DNA from: Ga0077560 sp046330395
GTDB lineage: Bacteria > Actinomycetota > Thermoleophilia > Miltoncostaeales > Miltoncostaeaceae
Assembly (NCBI GenBank): GCA_046330395.1
Contig: JAXLSS010000017.1
Location: 1 to 64,000 of the forward strand
DNA length: 64,000 bases
Reading direction: 5' to 3'
Of this stretch, positions 58,399-64,000 are shown in pieces (the stretch's first letter is position 1; each line of letters begins with the position of its first letter). The notes beneath the pieces were generated by a model. The model searched no databases. It was not told the origin of the DNA and saw only the letters and a list, made by a program, of their open reading frames with translations. A program made the position numbers and the translations under genes.

Positions 58399-59277
58399 CT
58401 ACGCGACGGGCTTGCCGATGGCCGCACCCTTGCGGGCCGAGAACGAATCCAGCATCGAGGCGATGTCGGAGTCGGGCGTGCGCTCCACCAGGGCCTTGTA
58501 CTTGTCGCCCAGGGTGGGACGCAGCTCCCGGTACAGGATGCCCATCTTGAAGCCACCCTTGAGGGCCAGGTCGAACGCCTGGATCTTGTCGGAGGCGTCG
58601 TGATCCGGTGACACGTCGGTCACCAGCTCCTTCCACTCCTCCTGGTGGTTGTTGAACATCACGCAGGGCGACATGGCGTCGATGTAGCTGAAGCCCTTGT
58701 GCTCGACGGCCTGCACGATCAGCTCGGTGAGCGTCTTGGTGTTGAACGACGCGCCGCGGGCCACGAAGCCGGCGCCGGAGGCGATGGCGAAGGCCAGCGT
58801 GTTGAGCGGCGTCTCCAGGTTGCCCCAGGGCGTGGACGGCGCCTTCTGGTCGGTGAGCGACGTGGGCGACACCTGGCCCTTGGTGAGGCCGTAGATCTCG
58901 TTGTCCATCACCAGGTAGGTGATGTCCACGTTGCGCCGCGCGGCGTGCGGGAAGTGCCCCGCGCCGATGGCGAAACCGTCGCCGTCGCCGCCCACGGCCA
59001 CCACGGTGAGGTCCGGGTTGGCCAGCTTGACGCCCATGGCCACCGGCAGCGCCCGGCCGTGCAGGGTGTGCACGCCGTAGGTGCTGACGAAGCCGGGCAG
59101 GCGGCTGGAGCAGCCGATGCCGGACACCACCACGGTGCGGGCGGGGTCCAGGTCCAGCTGGGCGAAGGCCCGGTACAGCGAGGCGAGCACCCCGAAGTCA
59201 CCGCAACCGGGGCACCAGATGGGCTTGAGGTCGGACTTGTAATCGTTGGGCTTCCGGGCTGCCGGTGCGGTGCTCAT
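58399..59277 (-). CDS. korB: 2-oxoacid:ferredoxin oxidoreductase, beta subunit
   Basis: 292 residues. The thiamine-diphosphate subunit of 2-oxoglutarate-type ferredoxin oxidoreductases: KPIWCPGCGDFGVLASLYRA with the first cluster Cys, GIGCSSRLPGF, GRALPVAMGVKLANPDLTVVAVGGDGDGFAIGAGHFPHAAR (ThDP and Mg motif GDGD), and PCVMFN with a further Cys. Two subunits (alpha-gamma fusion and beta) make an active complex in mycobacteria, replacing or aiding 2-oxoglutarate dehydrogenase. ATG at 59277 overlaps the korA stop. 2-oxoglutarate preference is inferred from family layout. Confidence 0.93.
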   Translation of the reverse strand: MSTAPAARKPNDYKSDLKPIWCPGCGDFGVLASLYRAFAQLDLDPARTVVVSGIGCSSRLPGFVSTYGVHTLHGRALPVAMGVKLANPDLTVVAVGGDGDGFAIGAGHFPHAARRNVDITYLVMDNEIYGLTKGQVSPTSLTDQKAPSTPWGNLETPLNTLAFAIASGAGFVARGASFNTKTLTELIVQAVEHKGFSYIDAMSPCVMFNNHQEEWKELVTDVSPDHDASDKIQAFDLALKGGFKMGILYRELRPTLGDKYKALVERTPDSDIASMLDSFSARKGAAIGKPVA

Positions 59278-60983
59278 CGGACGGCCTCCGTGATCATGTC
59301 GTGGATGTCGTATGCGTTGAACGGCAGGCCGTCGCACTTCGCGCGGCTCTCCAGCTGGATGCCGGTCTCGGCCCGCACCAGGCGCGCCAGCTGGCCGGTG
59401 AAGTTCACCTCGGGCACGATGACGTGCTTGGCGTTCTTCACGAACTCCTTCACCCGGTCGGCCGGGAAGGGCCCCAGCACCCGCGGGTAGAAGGCACCCA
59501 CCGACAGGCCGTCGGCCTTCGCGCGGTCCACGGCCTCGCGCACCGCGCCGAACGTGGAACCGAAGCCGATGATGGCGATCTCGGGCTGCTCGTCGCCGTG
59601 CACCACGTGGCGCGCGGCGCCGTTGGCAAGCGGGGCAAGCTTGGCCCACCGCTTGGTCTGCATCAGCACGTGGTTCTCCGGGGTGTAGGCCGGGTGACCC
59701 ACCTCGTCGTGCTCGATGCCGGTGGCCACGTACTGGCCGCCGTCCTCACCGGGGATGCCCATGGGCGAGATGGAGTCGTCGGTGAGCTCGTACCGCTTGT
59801 ACTCACCGGTGGCGTCCTTCTTGGTGCGCCGGCTGACCCGCTCCACCTTGGTGACGTCGGGCTTGGCGATGACCTCCATGCGGGTGGCCAGACCCTGGTC
59901 GGTGAGCACGATCACCGGTACCTGGTACTGCTCGGCGTAGTTGAACGCGTCCACCGTCGCCCAGAAGCAGTCCTCGACGGTGGTGGGGGCGATCACCACG
60001 CGGGGAGCCTCACCATGACCGCCGTACAGGGCGTGGTTGAGGTCGCTCTGCTCGGTCTTGGTGGGCAGGCCCGTGGACGGGCCGCCGCGCTGCGCGTCGA
60101 TGATGACGCAGGGGATCTCGGCGGTGCCGGCGTAGCCCAGCAGCTCGCTCATCAGCGACAGGCCGGGACCGGAGGTGGCGGTGGCCGCCTTGGCGCCGGC
60201 GTACGAGGCGCCGATCACCGAGGCCAGCGAGGCGATCTCGTCCTCGCACTGCACCGTGATGCCGCCGGTGGCCGGCAGCTTGGCCGACAGCCACTCCAGG
60301 ATGTCGGAGGCCGGGGTGATGGGGTAACCGCCGAAGTACTCCAGACCGGCGGCGACGGCGCCCAGGGCGATGGCCTGGTTGCCGCTCATCAGCAGGCGGT
60401 CCTCCTCGGCCTCCACGGGCGGCACGATGGCGCGGTCGCCCTTGAGGTCGCCGGCCTCGTCCTTGCCGGCCTGCAGGGCCGCGAGGTTGGCGTCGGCGAC
60501 GCCCTGCTTGTGGGCGTAGCGGCGCAGCACCAGCTCCTCGATGGGGGTGGTGTCGAAGTCGATGACACCGCACACGGCGCCGACCGCCACCATGTTCTTG
60601 GCACGCGAGCTGCCGCCGATCTCCTTGGCCAGCTGCTCCATGCGCACCGGGCGGGCGCGGGGCAGGTACTCCTCGGGGATGGTGACCGCGTCGGCGTCGT
60701 ACAGGATGACCCCGTCGGGGGCCAGGCCGCTGTGCTCGTTGTCCCAGGCCTCCTGGTTGAAGCACACCAGCAGGTCCACGTCCTTGCCGTGGGAGTAGAT
60801 GCGCTGCTGACCCATGCGCACCTGGTACATGCAGGGTCCGCCCTTGATCTCGGCGGGATACGTGCGGAAGGTCTGCGTCCAGTACCCGCCGCGGCCGGCG
60901 GCCTGGGTGAGGATGTCTCCCGAGGAGATCACGCCCTCACCGGACTCGCCGGCGAGTCGGATCACCAGGCTCTGTCGTGCCAA
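59274..60983 (-). CDS. korA: 2-oxoacid:ferredoxin oxidoreductase, fused gamma-alpha subunit
   Basis: 569 residues from a TTG start at 60983, chosen because GAGGGGG lies five bases before it and it begins at the conserved ARQSLVIRLAGESGEGVISSG. The first 190 residues are the gamma domain (GGPCMYQVRMGQQRIYSHGKDVDLLVCFNQE), the rest is the alpha domain with FGGYPITPASDILEWL, SGPGLSLMSELLGYAGTAEIP, and IIGFGSTFGAVREAVD. This fusion is the actinobacterial KorA type. An upstream ATG frame (to 61097) is possible but poorly conserved. Coupled with korB. Confidence 0.93.
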   Translation of the reverse strand: MARQSLVIRLAGESGEGVISSGDILTQAAGRGGYWTQTFRTYPAEIKGGPCMYQVRMGQQRIYSHGKDVDLLVCFNQEAWDNEHSGLAPDGVILYDADAVTIPEEYLPRARPVRMEQLAKEIGGSSRAKNMVAVGAVCGVIDFDTTPIEELVLRRYAHKQGVADANLAALQAGKDEAGDLKGDRAIVPPVEAEEDRLLMSGNQAIALGAVAAGLEYFGGYPITPASDILEWLSAKLPATGGITVQCEDEIASLASVIGASYAGAKAATATSGPGLSLMSELLGYAGTAEIPCVIIDAQRGGPSTGLPTKTEQSDLNHALYGGHGEAPRVVIAPTTVEDCFWATVDAFNYAEQYQVPVIVLTDQGLATRMEVIAKPDVTKVERVSRRTKKDATGEYKRYELTDDSISPMGIPGEDGGQYVATGIEHDEVGHPAYTPENHVLMQTKRWAKLAPLANGAARHVVHGDEQPEIAIIGFGSTFGAVREAVDRAKADGLSVGAFYPRVLGPFPADRVKEFVKNAKHVIVPEVNFTGQLARLVRAETGIQLESRAKCDGLPFNAYDIHDMITEAVR

Positions 60984-61255
60984 AATCGCCCCCTCGCGCG
61001 CCGCTGCAGGCGCGCAGCCCGTTGTGTCACCCACGGCGGTCGCCGTCGGCGTGTGGCGCACCGGTGCACGTCGAACGTGGGCATCGGCGTCCGGCACCCC
61101 GCCGGGGCGTCGGCAGAGCGCAGACTACCCAGCGGTCACGAGCCCGGGCACCCCGAGGCGCCACACCCGGGGCGGCCGCCCCACCTGACCGGTGTCACAC
61201 CCCCCAACGCGGCCCGGCGTGCGACGCCCGAGCCGACGAATAGGCTGCGTTTGGC

Positions 61256-62608
61256 ATGGCGCTCGAACCCCCCGGCAACACGCGTCCCCCGACACCATCC
61301 GGCGGCCCCGCGGCCCCCCTCGCGCGCATGGTGCAGCGCATGGGCGGTGCCCAGCGCGAGCAGCGGCTCATCGTGCGCATCGCCGAGCTGGAGCGGCGCA
61401 TCCAGCGCCTGGAGGCCCAGGCCGCCACGCACCGCGACCACGCAGCGCAGCTGGCGTCGCGCATCCGCATGGTCGACGCCGGGCTCACCCGCCTGCAGTG
61501 GGTGGCCGCGCCCGGCTTCGAGCAGCTGCTGGTGCCGCCCGGCGGCCGCGTGGGGCTCACCGACCACGCCGCCACGCGCGTGGTGTGCTCGGCCGGCGTG
61601 GGCGCCGACGCGGAACTGCTGTCGGTGACGGGGGCCGCCATGGCGGCGTTCGGGTGGCGGTGGCGGTGGGACGTGGTGCTGTCCGCCGAGGACGCCCAGC
61701 TGCCCGCCCCGGTGCGGCGGCTGCGCCTCATGCGCCAGCTGTGCGACGAGTACCAGTGGGTGCTGTGGCTGGACCCCGATGTGAGCCTGGTGGACCTCTC
61801 CGGGGACGTCATGGACCACATCAGCCCCGACAGCGACCTGTTCGTGTGCGCGCACCCCGATGACCTCCCGGCGTTCTTCCGGCCGGTGGTGCTGCTGCGG
61901 GCCTCCGACTGGGCCCGCGAGCTGCTGGACCGGCTGGTGGAGGCCCCGGACACCCAGATCGCGCCCAGCCGCTTCCGCGAGCTGCCCGCCGAGTGGGGCT
62001 GGCGCCCCGGGCTTTCGGCGCCCCGCGGTCCGCATGTGATGCTGGGCGGCGGCGGCGAGGTGGAGGCCCGTCGCGGCCTGGCGGTGGAGCGCCTGGCGCT
62101 GCTGCGCCGCAGCGCCGCCGACCTGCCCGGACCCATGGCGTGGCCCACGCACAGGTCGGCCTTCGGGCCGGGGGACGCCTCGGCCATCCCGGCGCTGCTG
62201 CAGGCCCGCGGCCTTGCCGGCACGCTGATGGTGGCGGGCCCCGCGCCAGCGGGGTTCTGCGAGCGGCTGCGCACCGCCCTGCCCATGATGGAGGTGGTGC
62301 ACCAGGCCGACCCGCGGCCGGCGGACAACCCCGTGACGCACCCGGTGGAGGCGGTGTGGCTGCTGGGGGCGCCCACCGAGCTGGCCCTCACCCAGTCGCT
62401 GATGGAGTGGTGGCCGCTGGTGCGCCCCGGCGGCGTCATGATCGGCCACCCCTACCGCGAGCTGGAGGACGAGGGCGGCGCGGCCGCCGCGCCCACCCTG
62501 CAGTGGTTCTTCGGGCGCCTGGGCCTGCACGTGCACGTCACCACGGCGGACGGCCCGGATGCCACATGGATGGTGGCGAAGCCCGACGAGCCGGTCGCGG
62601 CCGACTAA
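61256..62608 (+). CDS. Two-part protein: glycosyltransferase-like domain and methyltransferase-like domain
   Basis: 450 residues. Residues about 30-75 form a coiled coil (REQRLIVRIAELERRIQRLEAQAATHRDHAAQL). Next, about 95-225, is a nucleotide-sugar transferase-like fold with WVLWLDPDVSLVDLSGDV, where the DxD-type Asp pair stands in the GT34-like (GMA12) place. The last 200 residues look like a Methyltransf_24-like fold (MMEVVHQADPRPAD, VEAVWLLGAPTELALTQSLMEWWPLVRPGGVMIGHPY) but the SAM glycine motif is not clear. Cytosolic, no membrane helix. Sugar or cell-surface polymer tailoring is plausible; activity of either half is unproven. Confidence 0.6.
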   Translation: MALEPPGNTRPPTPSGGPAAPLARMVQRMGGAQREQRLIVRIAELERRIQRLEAQAATHRDHAAQLASRIRMVDAGLTRLQWVAAPGFEQLLVPPGGRVGLTDHAATRVVCSAGVGADAELLSVTGAAMAAFGWRWRWDVVLSAEDAQLPAPVRRLRLMRQLCDEYQWVLWLDPDVSLVDLSGDVMDHISPDSDLFVCAHPDDLPAFFRPVVLLRASDWARELLDRLVEAPDTQIAPSRFRELPAEWGWRPGLSAPRGPHVMLGGGGEVEARRGLAVERLALLRRSAADLPGPMAWPTHRSAFGPGDASAIPALLQARGLAGTLMVAGPAPAGFCERLRTALPMMEVVHQADPRPADNPVTHPVEAVWLLGAPTELALTQSLMEWWPLVRPGGVMIGHPYRELEDEGGAAAAPTLQWFFGRLGLHVHVTTADGPDATWMVAKPDEPVAAD

Positions 62609-62643
62609 CCTCCCCTCGACGCAACTGATCACAGGAGCCGCGC

Positions 62644-64000
62644 ATGCCCGACTTCCACGACGACATCGCCGCCGGCTACGACTTCCCGGGACCCGCCGTG
62701 CTCCTGGGCCGGCCGTTCGTCGATCCCAACGCGCCGGTCACCGACGTGGACATCCGCATCCCCCTGGGTCTGCTCAACCGGCACGGGCTCATCGCGGGCG
62801 CCACCGGCACCGGCAAGACCAAGACGCTGCAGATGCTGGCCGAGCAGATCAGCGCCGCCGGCACCCCGGTGTTCGCCGCGGACATGAAGGGCGACCTGGC
62901 GGGCCTGGCCGAGGCCGGCAGCGCGGACGACAAGCTGACGGCCCGTAACACCCAGCTGGCGCACGAGTGGGCCCCCGCCGCCAACACGGTGGAGCTGATG
63001 TCGCTCACCGGCGAGGGCGGCGTGCCGCTGCGGGCACCCGTGTCGGCCTTCGGGCCGCTGCTGCTGTCGAAGGTGCTGGCGCTCAACGAGACCCAGGAGT
63101 CCAGCCTGGCGCTGGTGTTCCGGTACTGCGACGACAAGCACCTGCCGCTGCTGGCGCTTGAGGACCTGCGGGCCGTCCTGATGTTCCTCACCACCGACGG
63201 CAAGGCCGACCTGGCCTCGCTGGGTGGCCTGTCGCCCGCCACGGTGGGCGTGATCCTGCGCAAGGTCAGCGAGCTGGAGAGCGACGGCGGCGACAGGTTC
63301 TTCGGCGAGCCCGGGCTGGACCTGCGCGACCTGCTGCGCACCGCACCGGACGGCCGCGGCGTGATCTCGGTGCTCAACCTCACCGACGTGGCCGCCCGGC
63401 CCGCGCTGTTCTCCACGTTCCTGATGTGGGTGCTGGCCGAGCTGTTCGAGGAGCTGCCCGAGGTGGGCGACCCCGACAAGCCCACGCTGGTGTTCTTCCT
63501 GGACGAGGCGCACCTGCTGTTCGCCGACGCCACCAAGGCGTTCAAGGACTCGGTGGCCCAGACCGTGCGGCTGATCCGGTCGAAGGGCGTGGGCGTGTTC
63601 TTCGTGACCCAGCTGCCCACCGACATCCCCGACGAGGTGCTGGCCCAGCTGGGCCACCGCGTGCAGCACGCCGTGCGCGCCTTCACCCCGAAGGACGCCA
63701 AGGCCCTGCGCCAGGTGGTGCAGACCTATCCGGAGACCACGTACTACAAGCTGGACGACACCCTGCAGGCCCTGGGCGTTGGTGAGGCGGTGGTGACCGT
63801 GCTGAACCCGCGCGGCGTGCCGACGCCCGTGTGCGCCACCCGGCTCTACCCGCCGGCATCGCGCATGGGGCCGCTCACACCCGAGGAGCGGGCCGCCATC
63901 GTGGGCGCCTCCGCCATCAACGCCAAGTACGCCACCGCCATCGACCGCGAGAGCGCCGAGGAGATCCTGGCCGCCAAGATGCAGGGCGACCGCGCCGCCG
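62644..64000 (+). CDS. HerA/YjgR-like ATPase (DUF853 family), 3' end beyond the window
   Basis: The frame from ATG 62644 (AGGAG upstream) stays open to the right edge, giving 452 codons so far. Walker A is GLIAGATGTGKTKTLQ, Walker B is PTLVFFLDEAHLLF, and the arginine finger region VAQTVRLIRSKGVGVFFVTQ. The family (YjgR/DUF853) is a hexameric HerA-FtsK-type ATPase of unknown function, sometimes linked to DNA processing. The remaining C-terminal part is not visible. Confidence 0.88.
   Translation, partial: MPDFHDDIAAGYDFPGPAVLLGRPFVDPNAPVTDVDIRIPLGLLNRHGLIAGATGTGKTKTLQMLAEQISAAGTPVFAADMKGDLAGLAEAGSADDKLTARNTQLAHEWAPAANTVELMSLTGEGGVPLRAPVSAFGPLLLSKVLALNETQESSLALVFRYCDDKHLPLLALEDLRAVLMFLTTDGKADLASLGGLSPATVGVILRKVSELESDGGDRFFGEPGLDLRDLLRTAPDGRGVISVLNLTDVAARPALFSTFLMWVLAELFEELPEVGDPDKPTLVFFLDEAHLLFADATKAFKDSVAQTVRLIRSKGVGVFFVTQLPTDIPDEVLAQLGHRVQHAVRAFTPKDAKALRQVVQTYPETTYYKLDDTLQALGVGEAVVTVLNPRGVPTPVCATRLYPPASRMGPLTPEERAAIVGASAINAKYATAIDRESAEEILAAKMQGDRAA

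Overview
The window is very high in G+C (by eye), uses GTG and TTG starts freely, and is packed with 4-base ATGA/GTGA stop-start overlaps. The gene set points to an actinomycete-type bacterium: a uvrC-rapZ-yvcK chain, a fused gamma-alpha 2-oxoacid:ferredoxin oxidoreductase, TadE-like pilin genes, a luciferase-like (F420-type) oxidoreductase, MMPL and DHA2 exporters, and ergothioneine genes. Class-level placement (for example Thermoleophilia) is a guess. No phage, transposon, CRISPR array or rRNA was seen; there is one tRNA.

Layout. 0-7 kb: end of a nuclease gene, a membrane protein, a glutaminyl cyclase-like protein, an MMPL exporter and a three-gene signalling operon (stand-alone receiver, histidine kinase, LuxR-type regulator). 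7-11 kb: yvcK, rapZ, uvrC. 11-14.5 kb: marR with two tandem DHA2 exporters. 14.5-18.2 kb: small exported or membrane proteins and a TadE-like operon ending in a protein that joins a pilin-like segment to two peptidoglycan hydrolases. 18.2-26 kb: thrS, a methyltransferase, a hydrolase, a broken SnoaL-like gene, a luciferase-like oxidoreductase, an SRPBCC protein and a secreted C5-epimerase-like protein. 26-34 kb: a broken subtilase, an acyl-CoA ligase/aldehyde dehydrogenase/decarboxylase-hydrolase operon, soxR divergent from an SDR gene, and a queA-like gene. 34-43.6 kb: a GGDEF/HD-GYP protein, a five-gene peptide-type ABC importer and a receiver-GAF-GGDEF protein. 43.6-52.3 kb: DsbA-like, SPOUT methyltransferase, glycosidase, ATP-dependent DNA ligase, DUF5718, MBL-fold, SemiSWEET and two secreted repeat proteins. 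52.3-58.3 kb: tetR-egtB-egtD, tRNA-Val, purK-purE and an HD-GYP protein. 58.4-64 kb: korAB, a two-part glycosyltransferase-like protein and the start of a HerA-like ATPase.

The most unusual signals are: (1) a composite non-coding repeat of about 230 bp, present twice (6960-7185 and 41865-42105), each copy holding two copies of a conserved double-hairpin module and lying in the same orientation just after the 3' end of a gene; (2) the pilin/peptidase/transglycosylase fusion; (3) a near-perfect 22-bp palindrome over the start codon of the tetR that heads the ergothioneine genes; (4) a 19-bp-spacer MerR-type promoter between soxR and the SDR gene; and (5) degenerate second-messenger domains.

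Caution: nine otherwise good genes are broken by apparent single-base losses, mostly within G or C runs, while long neighbours are intact. Adding back one base per break restores full-length family members, so much of this may be sequencing error. Those genes are given as frameshifted, with the span of the reconstructed reading frame.
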